Shown piece by piece: positions 25,444 to 35,354 of a stretch of DNA of 64,000 bases. The stretch lies in the NCBI RefSeq assembly GCF_019613795.1, contig NZ_CP080429.1, positions 186,001 through 250,000 on the forward strand, read 5' to 3'. Under the pieces are notes generated by a model, which was given only the letters and a program-made list of their open reading frames with translations, was not told the origin of the DNA and did not search any database. Position 1 is the stretch's first letter. Each line of letters begins with the position of its first letter. Made by a program: the position numbers and the translations under genes. The DNA comes from Flavobacterium litorale. Lineage in GTDB: Bacteria > Bacteroidota > Bacteroidia > Flavobacteriales > Flavobacteriaceae.

Positions 25444-26199
25444 ATGAAAAAAACACTACTACTAATTACGTACATTATATGTTTGCAATACATGCAAGCA
25501 CAAGTTGTTGATAGTGTTAATACAAAAAGTAACACGCTACGATTGGATCAGCTTAAAAGCGGTAACAACACCTATGTTGTTTACATACAAGACTCTTTAA
25601 ACGAACCTAAATATAATTTTGAATTGTGGGAACGAATAATTGATAAAAATGCTACCTCAAATAAAAACACACTCGTTTGGAACAGGTATCAGAACAATAA
25701 AACTAAATTTTACAAGTACACCATTGCGTTTACCAACAAACTAGAACCCATAAGTGAAGAAGTATACCATGAGGATATAAAAGATGGTATAACTGTTATT
25801 ACTAAAAAACACTTTGTATACAACGGTAACCAAATGCATTCTAATCCCGATAGTAATAAGCATACTGCCAAACCCGTTGAGGTTTTAGATTTGAAAAACT
25901 CTTTTAATTGGGAGTTGGATTTAGAAACACTCTCAACACTGCCTTTAGCAAAAGGCAAAACATTTGCTATTAACTTTTATCATCCAGGCTCTAGAATACC
26001 ACCAAAATATTATGATTTTGTAGTAGACAGAAGCGAAAAGTTAACTTTTAATAATAAACCTCTTGATTGCTGGGTTGTAAAAGTTGTTTACTCTAAAAAG
26101 CAATCCAGTGAGTTTTGGATAGATAAATCTACCCACAGCGTACTGCAAATGAGAGAATATTTTTATGGGAAATACCGCTACAAAAAACTAATAGTTTAG
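25444..26199 (+). CDS. Secreted protein of unknown function (DUF3108-like)
   Basis: 251 residues with a signal peptide ending near residue 20 (QAQ). The body is beta-rich and resembles DUF3108-type proteins, with a GKTFAINFYHPGSR-like core and WIDKSTHSVLQM near the C-terminus. It is 12 bp after the hydrolase gene, so they form one transcript. No catalytic motif is visible. Confidence 0.72.
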   Translation: MKKTLLLITYIICLQYMQAQVVDSVNTKSNTLRLDQLKSGNNTYVVYIQDSLNEPKYNFELWERIIDKNATSNKNTLVWNRYQNNKTKFYKYTIAFTNKLEPISEEVYHEDIKDGITVITKKHFVYNGNQMHSNPDSNKHTAKPVEVLDLKNSFNWELDLETLSTLPLAKGKTFAINFYHPGSRIPPKYYDFVVDRSEKLTFNNKPLDCWVVKVVYSKKQSSEFWIDKSTHSVLQMREYFYGKYRYKKLIV

Positions 26200-26307
26200 T
26201 ATAGCCAATTACACAACAACGCTATACACGGTAAATTTCCACTATACTATTAGAGTCTTTTTTCGTAAAAAAAGAAATATCTATACGTATAAAACAGTAT
26301 AAAATAG

Positions 26308-26315
26308 TAATTTTG
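26308..26315 (+). promoter_or_regulatory. TAnnTTTG -7 element for the fluoride riboswitch transcript
   Basis: TAATTTTG matches the -7 consensus and would start transcription just before the aptamer at 26327. Confidence 0.6.
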
Positions 26316-26326
26316 CTGTTACCAAT

Positions 26327-26380
26327 GGCAATGATGTCTGCCTCGAACTGCTTTTTATAACCAAAAGCTAATGACGTCTG
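26327..26380 (+). promoter_or_regulatory. Fluoride riboswitch (crcB motif)
   Basis: The aptamer pairs in all three expected helices: GGCA/TGCC (26327-26330 with 26339-26342), GATGTC with GACGTC (26333-26338 with 26373-26378, one G-T pair), and GCTTTT with AAAAGC (26350-26355 with 26363-26368). The conserved single strands GAACTGC and GCTAATGA also match the known fluoride aptamer. A small stem, ATGGC-TTAT-GCCAT (26385-26398), sits between the aptamer and the ATG at 26424. It lacks a U-run, so control is probably at translation or by structure change. The next gene is a CLC-type fluoride exporter, which is the expected partner. Confidence 0.88.
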
Positions 26381-26423
26381 TTTAATGGCTTATGCCATAA
26401 TAGATGTATTTAACTAAGGCAAA

Positions 26424-27707
26424 ATGACAAAAAGAAACTTTGCACCAAACATTGCAAACATTCCGCAAGTAAATTATTTCTCGTATCTACTTAAATGGCT
26501 TTTATTAGCCTTACTAATTGGCGCACTCATCGGGTCGGTAACTGCTTTTTTTCTCACGTCGCTAAATTGGGCTACCAATTGGCGCGAAAATCATGTATGG
26601 ATTATAGCACTACTCCCCATTGGCGGGCTTATAATAGGTTTAATGTACCACTACTGGGGTACATCGGTAGTAAAAGGTAATAATCAATTGCTAGAAGAAT
26701 TCCATAGTCCCAAACAAATAATACCGCTAAAAATGGCTCCTTTGGTATTATCGGGTACGCTAATAACCCACTTTTTCGGAGGCTCGGCAGGCAGAGAGGG
26801 TACAGCTGTACAAATGGGCGGCGCAATAGCCGACCAATTTACTAAGCTGTTTAAATTAAAAAATACCGACCGAAAAATTATCCTCATTATGGGGATAAGT
26901 GCTGGTTTTGCAGCCGTTTTTGGTACACCCTTAGCAGGGGCAATATTTGCGTTAGAGGTATTAGTGGTAGGGCGCGTGCGGTACGAAGCTATTTTACCTA
27001 GCTTTTTGGTAGCCGTAATCGCCAACTATGTATGCGATTTATGGAATGTAGCACACACGCACTATACCATACCCATAGTGCCCGAAATGGATATTATTAA
27101 CCTGTGCTACACCATTGCAGCAGGAATACTATTTGGTTTGGTTGCGCTTTTATTCTCCAAAACAACCCATTCGTTTGGGAGTTTGTTTAAAAAAACAATT
27201 AGCTATCCACCGTTACGTCCACTTATAGGTGGTATCTGTATTGCTTTGGTAGTATGGCTACTAGGTACAACAAAATATATTGGTTTGGGTATTCCTACTA
27301 TTGTAGATGCTTTTAACCACGATTTACCACAGTACGATTTTTTAATAAAACTACTGCTAACCGCTTTTACACTTGGCGCAGGCTTTAAAGGCGGCGAAGT
27401 AACCCCGTTATTTTTTATTGGTGCTACGTTAGGTAACGCACTGTTTTTGTTTGTACCATTACCCATAGCCTTGTTAGCAGGTATGGGGTTTGTTGCCGTA
27501 TTTTCGGGAGCAACCAACACCCCAATAGCCTGTACCCTTATGGGTATTGAGTTATTTGGCGCAGAAAGCAGCTTATACATAGGCGTTGCGTGTACGGTTG
27601 CCTATCTGTTTTCAGGGCATACAGGTATATACTCCTCTCAAATTGTAGGCAGCCCAAAACACCATATATACAAAAAGTTAAAAGGTAAAAACCTTAACCA
27701 ACTGTAA
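26424..27707 (+). CDS. CLC-F type fluoride/proton antiporter
   Basis: 427 residues, a CLC chloride-channel-family protein with about ten membrane segments. GREGT (123-127) holds the gating glutamate (Glu125) and has Thr where chloride-type CLCs usually have Pro. KGNN (84-87) replaces the Ser-containing selectivity motif, and GGEVTP (323-328) provides a Glu-Val-Thr like that of fluoride-specific CLCs. With the fluoride riboswitch in its leader, export of fluoride in exchange for protons is the likely role. The subclass call rests on these motifs and the riboswitch, which are independent lines of evidence. Confidence 0.88.
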   Translation: MTKRNFAPNIANIPQVNYFSYLLKWLLLALLIGALIGSVTAFFLTSLNWATNWRENHVWIIALLPIGGLIIGLMYHYWGTSVVKGNNQLLEEFHSPKQIIPLKMAPLVLSGTLITHFFGGSAGREGTAVQMGGAIADQFTKLFKLKNTDRKIILIMGISAGFAAVFGTPLAGAIFALEVLVVGRVRYEAILPSFLVAVIANYVCDLWNVAHTHYTIPIVPEMDIINLCYTIAAGILFGLVALLFSKTTHSFGSLFKKTISYPPLRPLIGGICIALVVWLLGTTKYIGLGIPTIVDAFNHDLPQYDFLIKLLLTAFTLGAGFKGGEVTPLFFIGATLGNALFLFVPLPIALLAGMGFVAVFSGATNTPIACTLMGIELFGAESSLYIGVACTVAYLFSGHTGIYSSQIVGSPKHHIYKKLKGKNLNQL

Positions 27708-27779
27708 GCCTGTTGGGTACAAATACAATTTTAGTACACCAATACCACTCGTATTTTACAATTATGATATTTAAAGACT

Positions 27780-27787
27780 TATCTTTG
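27780..27787 (+). promoter_or_regulatory. TAnnTTTG -7 element for era
   Basis: TATCTTTG lies 20 bp before the ATG at 27808, a perfect consensus match. Confidence 0.65.
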
Positions 27788-27807
27788 CAGATTAAAAGAA
27801 GTATAGT

Positions 27808-28692
27808 ATGACACACAAAGCGGGCTTTGTAAATATAATAGGAAATCCAAACGTAGGTAAATCTACGTTAATGAATGCATTTGTAGGCGAACGCCTATCC
27901 ATAATTACCAGTAAGGCACAAACCACACGCCACCGTATATTGGGTATTGTAAATGGCGACGATTTTCAGGTAATATTATCTGATACACCCGGTATTATAA
28001 AACCTGCCTACGAGTTGCAGTCTAGCATGATGGATTTTGTAAAATCGGCTTTTGAAGATGCCGATATTCTTATTTACATGGTAGAAATTGGCGAAACAGC
28101 ATTAAAAGATGATGCCTTCTTCAATAAAATAATACATGCCAAAATACCCGTACTATTACTCTTAAATAAAATAGATAAATCGAGCCAAGAACAGCTGGAA
28201 GAACAGGTACAACTTTGGAAAGAAAAGGTACCCAATGCAGAGTTATACCCCATATCGGCACTCGAAAACTTTAATGTAACCGAAGTATTCAACCGAATTA
28301 TAGAATTGTTACCCGAGTCGCCTCCCTTCTACCCTAAAGATGCACTTACCGATAAGCCCGAACGCTTTTTTGTAAACGAAACCATACGCGAAAAAATACT
28401 CCTTAATTACGAAAAAGAAATTCCGTACGCCGTAGAGATAGAAACTGAGGAATTTATTGAAGATGAAAATATTATTCGTATTAGAGCCTTAATTATGGTA
28501 GAGCGCGACACCCAAAAAGGGATTATTATAGGGCATAAAGGAGCAGCTATTAAAAAAGTAGGCATACAAGCCCGCGAGGATTTAGAAAAATTCTTTGGCA
28601 AGCAAATACACATCGAAATGTTTGTAAAGGTAAATAAAAACTGGAGGAGCAACAGTTACCAACTAAAACGCTTTGGGTATAACCAAAAGTAA
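27808..28692 (+). CDS. era: GTPase Era, 30S ribosome assembly factor
   Basis: 294 residues. The G domain shows GNPNVGKS (G1), TTRHR (G2 region), DTPG (G3) and LNKIDK (G4). A KH RNA-binding domain follows, with EIPYAVEIETEEF and KGIIIGHKGAAIKKVG. Era binds the 3' end of 16S rRNA late in 30S assembly. It is a single gene with its own promoter; der follows after about 90 bp with another promoter. Confidence 0.97.
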   Translation: MTHKAGFVNIIGNPNVGKSTLMNAFVGERLSIITSKAQTTRHRILGIVNGDDFQVILSDTPGIIKPAYELQSSMMDFVKSAFEDADILIYMVEIGETALKDDAFFNKIIHAKIPVLLLLNKIDKSSQEQLEEQVQLWKEKVPNAELYPISALENFNVTEVFNRIIELLPESPPFYPKDALTDKPERFFVNETIREKILLNYEKEIPYAVEIETEEFIEDENIIRIRALIMVERDTQKGIIIGHKGAAIKKVGIQAREDLEKFFGKQIHIEMFVKVNKNWRSNSYQLKRFGYNQK

Positions 28693-28756
28693 ATGGTAAA
28701 AACAGCTTTACAATAAACTATTGGCTAATGCCTTATGCCCAATCGCTTATAATGCT

Positions 28757-28764
28757 TACTTTTG
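28757..28764 (+). promoter_or_regulatory. TAnnTTTG -7 element for der
   Basis: TACTTTTG, an exact match, 20 bp before the ATG at 28785. Confidence 0.65.
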
Positions 28765-28784
28765 CAAAAAATTAAAATTCTGTA

Positions 28785-30092
28785 ATGAACAATATAGTAG
28801 CCATAGTAGGACGCCCAAATGTAGGTAAATCTACTTTTTTTAACCGCCTCATACAGCGCAGGGAAGCTATTGTCGATTCTGTTAGTGGCGTAACGCGCGA
28901 CAGGAACTACGGCAAGAGCGAATGGAATGGCAAAGAATTTTCGGTAATTGATACAGGCGGATATATAAAAGGATCGGATGATATTTTTGAAGGCGAAATA
29001 CGCCGACAAGTGGAGCTTGCTATAGACGAAGCCGATGTTATTGTATTTGTAGTAGATGTAGAGGAAGGCATTACGCCCATGGACGAAGAAGTTGCTAAGC
29101 TACTCCGTAAAGTTACCAAGCCTATACTGCTGGCTGTAAATAAGGTAGATAACGGACAGCGTGAAAAAGATGCTGTAGAGTTTTACAATCTCGGACTAGG
29201 CGAATTTTACACCTTTGCAGGAATGAACGGTTCGGGTACTGGCGATTTGTTAGATGCTTTAGTAGAGCTACTACCCAACGCACAAGAACCTGAAGATAAC
29301 GAAGAATTACCCCGATTTGCTGTAGTAGGACGCCCAAACGCAGGTAAATCATCATTTATAAATGCTCTTATAGGCGAAGAGCGTTTTGTAGTTACCGATA
29401 TTGCAGGTACTACCCGCGATGCTATAGATACTACCTACAACCGTTTTGGTTTTGAGTTTAAGTTGGTAGATACCGCTGGTATACGCCGTAAAGCCAAAGT
29501 AAAGGAAGATTTAGAGTTTTACTCTGTAATGCGCTCGGTAAGAGCCATAGAGCATAGCGATATTTGTATTTTGGTAATTGATGCTACACGTGGGTTTGAG
29601 GGGCAAGACCAAAGTATATTTTGGCTCGCCGAAAAAAACCGTAAAGGTGTTGTAATACTAGTTAATAAGTGGGATTTAGTTGAGAAAGATAATATGACTA
29701 CCCGCGACTACGAGTGTAAAATTAGAGAAGAGCTACAGCCGTTTGACGATGTACCCATCCTATTCGTATCGGCATTAACCAAACAACGTTTACTAAAAGC
29801 CCTTGAAACTGCTGTTGAAGTTTTCGAAAACAGAAAGCAACGTATTGCCACCTCCAAGCTAAACGATATTATGCTACCCATTATAGAGCATAATCCGCCA
29901 CCAGCCTTAAAGGGTAAATACGTAAAAATAAAGTTCTGTATGCAGTTGCCTACTCCAACACCGCAGTTTGTATTCTTCTGTAATCTGCCACAGTACGTAA
30001 AAGAGCCTTACAAACGTTACCTAGAAAATAAAATGCGCGATATATTTAACCTGTCAGGCGTGCCTATAGATATTTACTTCCGCCAAAAATAA
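28785..30092 (+). CDS. der: GTPase Der (EngA), 50S ribosome assembly factor
   Basis: 435 residues. Two GTPase domains in tandem are evident, GRPNVGKS at 8-15 and GRPNAGKS at about 181-188, each with DTGG/DTAG and NKVD/NKWD motifs. The KH-like C-terminal domain follows. This double-G arrangement is unique to Der. It acts in 50S subunit maturation. A strong terminator follows the stop. Confidence 0.98.
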   Translation: MNNIVAIVGRPNVGKSTFFNRLIQRREAIVDSVSGVTRDRNYGKSEWNGKEFSVIDTGGYIKGSDDIFEGEIRRQVELAIDEADVIVFVVDVEEGITPMDEEVAKLLRKVTKPILLAVNKVDNGQREKDAVEFYNLGLGEFYTFAGMNGSGTGDLLDALVELLPNAQEPEDNEELPRFAVVGRPNAGKSSFINALIGEERFVVTDIAGTTRDAIDTTYNRFGFEFKLVDTAGIRRKAKVKEDLEFYSVMRSVRAIEHSDICILVIDATRGFEGQDQSIFWLAEKNRKGVVILVNKWDLVEKDNMTTRDYECKIREELQPFDDVPILFVSALTKQRLLKALETAVEVFENRKQRIATSKLNDIMLPIIEHNPPPALKGKYVKIKFCMQLPTPTPQFVFFCNLPQYVKEPYKRYLENKMRDIFNLSGVPIDIYFRQK

Positions 30093-30096
30093 AACA

Positions 30097-30125
30097 TAAC
30101 CCGAAGCAGTGCTTCGGGTTTTTTA
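30097..30125 (+). terminator. Terminator after der
   Basis: AACCCGAAGC-AGT-GCTTCGGGTT with a T-run, a perfect 10-bp stem starting 6 bp after the stop. Confidence 0.9.
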
Positions 30126-30269
30126 TTCCCCAATAGTAAACAATAAATACTATATGTAATTAATTGTAAATGTAGCCTGGACTACAATTATTAATTTGTT
30201 TTTGGCATACTAAAACACGTATTTAGCGGTTTAAAAATATTGACCTACCAATTATTAAATACAAACCTC

Positions 30270-33086
30270 ATGCAGAAAAGCATTACGCTGCTATTACTAT
30301 TGTGCACTACATTATGTTTTAGCCAGAACGTAACCCTTAAAGGCACAGTAAACGATCCTGATAATTTACCCATCGAATCGGCTACCGTTTACCTCACTTC
30401 CGTTAAAGATAGTACTGTAATTAACTATACCATATCTGATAACAATGGTAATTGGGAAATACAATTGAGAGCCAAAGAAGAACCTATCGATTTAAAAGTG
30501 TCCTTTATAGGTTTTGCCGATTATAAAGAACGCCTAGATAAAATTACAGAAGATAGAGATTTTGGCACCATCCAAATGTCCGATAAATCTACAGAACTAA
30601 ATGAGGTAGTAATAGAAGGCGAAGTCCCTCCTATTAGGGTAAAATCGGACACGTTAGAGTTTAATGCATCATCATTTAAAGTACGCCCCGACTCCAACGT
30701 ACAAGCACTAATAAAACAATTACCTGGTGTAGAGGTAGATTCCGATGGAAAAATAACCGTAAACGGGAAGGAAGTAAACCAAGTGTTGGTAAACGGGAAG
30801 CCATTTTTTGACGAAAACGGACAAATTGCACTGCAAAACCTACCTGCCGACATTATAGATAAAGTACAGGTAACCGATACCAAAACCAAAAAAGAGGAGC
30901 TAACAGGCGAAGCTGCAAGTGGCGATAACGCAAGCATTAACCTAACTATTGAAGAAGATAAAAACAAAGGCTTTTTTGGTAAGTTTATGGGCGGTTATGG
31001 TACAGACGACAGGTACGAGAGCAGCGCCCTTGTAAACTACTTTAAAGGCGACCGAAAAATAAGCCTATTGGCATCTGCCAACAACATTAACTCCCCAGGG
31101 TTTACCATGAACGAAATATTCGATAGTATGGGCGGTGGTCGTAACACGTCGGTGTATACCACAAGTAGTGGCGGTTTTGGTATAAACGGCATGCGCTTTG
31201 GTGGCGGTAATGGTATTACAAAATCTAAAATATTAGGTATTAATTATGCTGATATATGGATGGAGAACCTAGACTCTAATATGAGTTATTTTTATACGGC
31301 TGCCGATACCGAAAATGAAAACCGAACAACACTAATTACCTACCTTACAGGTAACGAAGATGGTGCAACCACCGAAAACAGTTTGGTAACAGAATCGACA
31401 TCTAAAACAAGAACAGACCAATACTCCAACAATTTTAATACTGAGTTTGAGTTTAAAATTGATTCTACCTCAACTATTTTTTTCGACCCCGAATTGGTAG
31501 TTGCCAATAGTAAAAACTACAATACATCGCAACAAACAACACGTAATCAGGATAATTTATTACTGAACGAAAGCGAAGGAACCACTTTTAACAAAAACGA
31601 AAATAAAACCTTTGGCGGTTCTTTGGACTATAATAAAAAGTTCAGTAAAAAAGGGCGGTACTTTAATGTTTATTTACAAAACAACAACAGGATTGACGAT
31701 GGAGCTGCATTTAATAAAACACAAACCCTTTTTTACGATAATAGTGATGCAGTACCTACCGTAACCTCTGATAATCGGGACCAAGTGCAATTTAACAGGC
31801 AAACAAGTGACAGTTATGAGGCTGGATTGGAATATGCCGAGCCTATTACTGACTCGATTACATTAATAGCAGGTTTAGAATATGATATAAGGCGAAATGT
31901 AGAAGACCGTGATGGTTTTAACTTTGATGCGGTAACAGATGGCTACACAAGCCGTAACGACTCGTTAACCAATTACCTAGCATCCAATACCCACACCCTT
32001 ACACCTACGCTGGGGATACGAATACGTCGAAAAAAATACTCGCTTTCCGTTTCAGGAGGTACAGCAAATACCCGATTCAGAAACGATGGTAGTTACAGGG
32101 GGGTAGATTATACGGTAAACAACGATTATTTATTACCCGAATTGCGTGCGAACTTTAATTACAGGTTTTCAAAATCAAAATCCACCTACATATCATACAA
32201 CTACGATGTTAATTTTCCGCAAGCAAGCCAAGTACTCCCCATAGAGGATGTAAGCAATGCATTAAGTACCCAAACAGGTAACCCCAACTTAGAGCCTAAT
32301 AAAGGGCATCGTTTTTACCTCAGTTTCAGGAATTTTGATTATACCACGCACTCTGGATTTAACGCTTACGGAGGCGGTACTATAAGAAACAGCCAAGTAG
32401 TGAGCAGAACAGATATTAGTAGTAGTGCAAAACGAACAACTACATTTACCAACGTATCGGGTACGTACCAAACATGGTTTGGAGGGTACTGGAGTAAATC
32501 TGTAAAAAGAGAAGGGTATAAATTGCGCTTTAACATTGGTATTAATGGTAACTTAAGTTTAAATAAAGGGTTTACTAATGGGGAGCTTTTTAAGGCGAAC
32601 GATATTAGTATTTCGCCACGCGTAAATTTTACTTGGGAGTATGGCGACATCCTTACCGTAAACCCCTCATATAACTTTAGGTACAACCAAACCAACTACA
32701 CCAACTACACCATAAACTCGGCAAGCAATACAACCCACGAGCTTAGTTTACGTACCACATCCTACTGGCCAAAGCATTTTGTTTTTGGTAACGATTTTGG
32801 GTACAACTACAACTCCAATTTAGGTAGTGGGTTTAGGAACGATTTTTACTTGTGGAATACCAGTATTGGCTACAACTTTTTAAACGATAAATTACTTTTT
32901 AAAGTAAAGGTGTACGATGTGCTTAACCAAAACTTAGGTACCTCCAGAACGATTACGGCAACTTCGGTTTTCGACCAAGAAAATATTGTATTAAAACGTT
33001 ACGTAATGTTTTCGCTTACGTATAAAATCCAAAAGTTTGGAGCTAAAAAAACAGAAGATAATGCCAACAGGTTTTGGTGGTTTTAA
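30270..33086 (+). CDS. TonB-receptor-like outer-membrane beta-barrel protein
   Basis: 938 residues. A signal peptide (MQKSITLLLLLCTTLCFSQ) precedes a CarboxypepD_reg-like domain (about 20-105). A plug-like segment (VIEGEVPPIRVKSDTLEF, LPGVEVDSDGKITVNGKEV) follows, then a long barrel rich in Asn, Tyr and Thr that ends RFWWF. It belongs to the outer membrane beta-barrel family related to TonB-dependent receptors, which import unknown ligands. The in-frame ATG at 30240 would precede the signal peptide by ten residues, so 30270 is preferred. It has no partner SusD-like gene nearby. Confidence 0.88.
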   Translation: MQKSITLLLLLCTTLCFSQNVTLKGTVNDPDNLPIESATVYLTSVKDSTVINYTISDNNGNWEIQLRAKEEPIDLKVSFIGFADYKERLDKITEDRDFGTIQMSDKSTELNEVVIEGEVPPIRVKSDTLEFNASSFKVRPDSNVQALIKQLPGVEVDSDGKITVNGKEVNQVLVNGKPFFDENGQIALQNLPADIIDKVQVTDTKTKKEELTGEAASGDNASINLTIEEDKNKGFFGKFMGGYGTDDRYESSALVNYFKGDRKISLLASANNINSPGFTMNEIFDSMGGGRNTSVYTTSSGGFGINGMRFGGGNGITKSKILGINYADIWMENLDSNMSYFYTAADTENENRTTLITYLTGNEDGATTENSLVTESTSKTRTDQYSNNFNTEFEFKIDSTSTIFFDPELVVANSKNYNTSQQTTRNQDNLLLNESEGTTFNKNENKTFGGSLDYNKKFSKKGRYFNVYLQNNNRIDDGAAFNKTQTLFYDNSDAVPTVTSDNRDQVQFNRQTSDSYEAGLEYAEPITDSITLIAGLEYDIRRNVEDRDGFNFDAVTDGYTSRNDSLTNYLASNTHTLTPTLGIRIRRKKYSLSVSGGTANTRFRNDGSYRGVDYTVNNDYLLPELRANFNYRFSKSKSTYISYNYDVNFPQASQVLPIEDVSNALSTQTGNPNLEPNKGHRFYLSFRNFDYTTHSGFNAYGGGTIRNSQVVSRTDISSSAKRTTTFTNVSGTYQTWFGGYWSKSVKREGYKLRFNIGINGNLSLNKGFTNGELFKANDISISPRVNFTWEYGDILTVNPSYNFRYNQTNYTNYTINSASNTTHELSLRTTSYWPKHFVFGNDFGYNYNSNLGSGFRNDFYLWNTSIGYNFLNDKLLFKVKVYDVLNQNLGTSRTITATSVFDQENIVLKRYVMFSLTYKIQKFGAKKTEDNANRFWWF

Positions 33087-33130
33087 AGTATAAACGAAAT
33101 ATAAAAAACAAGAACGGATAATATTGTAAA

Positions 33131-33170
33131 ACACAAAAGCAGTTACCTGATTAGTAACTGCTTTTTGTGT
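33131..33170. terminator. Bidirectional terminator
   Basis: ACACAAAAGCAGTTAC-CTGATTA-GTAACTGCTTTTTGTGT, a long stem with one bulge and T-runs on both sides, between the barrel gene and the convergent TPM gene. Confidence 0.85.
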
Positions 33171-33189
33171 TGTTATTTTTATTATTTGT

Positions 33190-33984
33190 TTACCAGCTTC
33201 CGCCTGCACCACCGCCACTAAAGCCGCCGCCGCCGAAGCCTCCTCCGAAACCGCCACCGCCAAAACCACCTCCTGAACTGCCACCGCCGAAGCCTCCGCT
33301 ACGCCCAAGACTACTTAGTATTAGTATATCGGTTAGTGTGTTGCCAAAACCACCACCCCTACCGCCACGACCTCCGCCGCCACGTCGTGAAATGGATGAT
33401 ATTATAAATATAATCAGAATAATAAAAAAGATTACGGCACCTACGGGGAAACCGTTGCCTTTTTTGGCATCAGCTTTATATTCGCCCTGCATTACCTGCA
33501 TAATAGCCGTAGTACCCTTATCTATACCAGCGTAATAATTACCTGCTTTAAATTCGGGCTTAATATCATTTTCAATAATAAGTTTAGATGTTGCATCGGT
33601 TAAAAGGTGCTGTGTACCATCGCCTGTTGCTATAAACATCTCCCTATCATTAAATGCTATTAACAAAAGTATACCATTATCTTTGCCTTCTTGCCCTATA
33701 CCCCAAGTATCGGCAATATCAAAAGCATATTTCCAAGTAGCTTCATTTCCCGTTGTAGGTACAGCAACTACAACTATTTGGGTAGATGTTGTATCGGCAT
33801 AACGAATAAGTTTTTGCTCAATACTTTTGCTTTCACTTTCGGTTAAAATGTTAGTTCCAAAATCGTAATAACTAGTTTGTTTGGATGGTTTTTCAGGAAT
33901 TTTTACCGTTTGCCCTACTACCGAAAAGGAAACAAGCAGTATTAGCAGTAATAAATAACCTTGTATATTTTTAACTTTTTTCAT
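33190..33984 (-). CDS. TPM-domain protein with Gly-rich tail
   Basis: 264 residues. A signal peptide, a TPM domain (about 35-160), a membrane segment (about 175-195, FPVGAVIFFIILIIFIISS) and a long Gly/Phe-rich tail (about 200-264). YgcG/TPM proteins work with LemA-family partners at the membrane, and a LemA gene lies two genes upstream. The Gly-rich tail, with repeated GGGFGGG units, may be disordered or aggregate-prone. The ORF on the opposite strand over the tail is an artefact of this composition. Confidence 0.9.
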   Translation of the reverse strand: MKKVKNIQGYLLLLILLVSFSVVGQTVKIPEKPSKQTSYYDFGTNILTESESKSIEQKLIRYADTTSTQIVVVAVPTTGNEATWKYAFDIADTWGIGQEGKDNGILLLIAFNDREMFIATGDGTQHLLTDATSKLIIENDIKPEFKAGNYYAGIDKGTTAIMQVMQGEYKADAKKGNGFPVGAVIFFIILIIFIISSISRRGGGGRGGRGGGFGNTLTDILILSSLGRSGGFGGGSSGGGFGGGGFGGGFGGGGFSGGGAGGSW

Positions 33985-34422
33985 TTAGCTCTTAGAAATT
34001 TCATTAGAAAGCTCATTCTCATCATCATCTTGGTACGGAAAATATTTTTTGAGGCGTTCTCCTGCTTTTAATATCCCATCTACAAGCCCCTCTTTAAAAT
34101 TGCCATTTTTAAATTGTGCAATAACGGCATCTTTAGTGCTGTTCCAAAAATCATCTTCTACCACTTTATCAATACCCTCATCGCCAACAATGGCAAATGT
34201 TTTATCGGTTACCCCTAAATAAAAGAGCACGCCATTACGGGCAGCGGTTTTATGCATTTCTAAAAGCTGAAAAACCTCCTGAGCTCTTTCGAGGGGAGGT
34301 TTTTCTGTATGATTTTCAATATGTACCCTTATCTCTCCCGATGTGTTTTTTTCGGCAGTAGCAATAGCAGCTACTATCTCTTTTTCTTGATCGGGAGTTA
34401 AAAATTCTTTTTTTGCTTTCAT
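33985..34422 (-). CDS. TPM-domain protein, short cytoplasmic form
   Basis: 145 residues, a single TPM domain with no signal peptide. SGEIRVHIENHTEK and GVLFYLGVTDKTFAIVGDEGI are typical of the domain. It abuts the next gene with no gap and follows the LemA gene at 3 bp, so LemA and two TPM proteins are one transcriptional unit. The pair of TPM genes, one exported and one not, suggests a split role on the two sides of the membrane. Confidence 0.9.
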   Translation of the reverse strand: MKAKKEFLTPDQEKEIVAAIATAEKNTSGEIRVHIENHTEKPPLERAQEVFQLLEMHKTAARNGVLFYLGVTDKTFAIVGDEGIDKVVEDDFWNSTKDAVIAQFKNGNFKEGLVDGILKAGERLKKYFPYQDDDENELSNEISKS

Positions 34423-34425
34423 ATC

Positions 34426-35010
34426 TTAGTTGAAATCAAATTGCACTTCTGGTGCTTTCTCTGCACCTTCGTCAGCTTTAAAGCGCGCCATGTCTTCAAA
34501 ACCTAATATGTTGGCAAACAACACATTTGGAAAACTATGTTTCTTTTTATCGTATTTGTTTACTGCTTCGTTATAACGGTCACGCGCTACATTAATTCTG
34601 TTTTCCGTTCCTTCCAATTGCGACTGTAATGCCAAAAAGTTTTGGTTCGCTTTAAGGTCAGGATAACGCTCTACCGTTACCAAAAGCCTAGATAATGCAC
34701 TTGATACATTACCTTGCGCCTGCTGGAATTGTGCTAATTGCTCTGGTGTAATATTGGTAGGATCAATATTAACCGAAGTAGCTTTTGCTCGTGCCTCTAT
34801 AACATCGGTAAGTGTACCACGCTCAAAATCGGCAGCTCCCTTAACGGTATTTACTAAATTACCAATAAGGTCGTTTCTGCGTTGGTAGCTACTCTCTACA
34901 TCTGCCCATGCTGTTTTAGCATCGGCTCTTACGCCTACTAAACCGTTGTACGAAAAAATTACTATTAATACTAATACTGCAAGTATAATCCATCCAATCC
35001 ACTTTTTCAT
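34426..35010 (-). CDS. LemA family protein
   Basis: 194 residues. An N-terminal membrane helix (about 4-23) with the motif YNGLVGVRADAKTAWADVESSYQRRNDLI (in part), then a helical body typical of LemA. Function in bacteria is unresolved; the conserved LemA-TPM gene order suggests envelope stress or membrane maintenance. The MerR gene lies 14 bp upstream. Confidence 0.93.
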   Translation of the reverse strand: MKKWIGWIILAVLVLIVIFSYNGLVGVRADAKTAWADVESSYQRRNDLIGNLVNTVKGAADFERGTLTDVIEARAKATSVNIDPTNITPEQLAQFQQAQGNVSSALSRLLVTVERYPDLKANQNFLALQSQLEGTENRINVARDRYNEAVNKYDKKKHSFPNVLFANILGFEDMARFKADEGAEKAPEVQFDFN

Positions 35011-35024
35011 TGTTATGTGTGTTT

Positions 35025-35354
35025 TTAAAGTTCGTTTTTAATATTATGTAATACTGTTTTTACAGCTTCTAATTTACGAATAATCTCGAATTTATCCATT
35101 GTCTTTTTCTGTCCTTCTTTCAAATGTATTTTAGCACCTTCTAGGGTAAAACCCCGCTCCTTAACCAAATGGTAAATTAGTTGCAGGTTTTTTACATCTT
35201 CGGGTGTAAACATACGGTTACCCTTAGCATTTTTTTTGGGTTTAAGTATGGTAAACTCCTTATCCCAAAAGCGTATTAACGATGCGTTTACGCCAAAAGC
35301 TTTGGCAAGCTCACCTATACTGTAATATCGTTTTTCGGGTAAATCTAAATGCAT
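35025..35354 (-). CDS. MerR-family transcriptional regulator
   Basis: 109 residues. A MerR winged HTH (about 8-75, YYSIGELAKAFGVNASLIRFWDKEF) and a short coiled coil. It shares one base with the M23 peptidase stop. It lacks the metal-binding cysteines of the classical MerR group and probably responds to a non-metal signal. It sits in the middle of the envelope operon, so autoregulation of that operon is plausible. Confidence 0.93.
   Translation of the reverse strand: MHLDLPEKRYYSIGELAKAFGVNASLIRFWDKEFTILKPKKNAKGNRMFTPEDVKNLQLIYHLVKERGFTLEGAKIHLKEGQKKTMDKFEIIRKLEAVKTVLHNIKNEL

Noticed and set aside
33167..33535. Pro-rich open frame on the plus strand
   Set aside because: It is antisense to the Gly-rich tail of the TPM protein and results from that composition.
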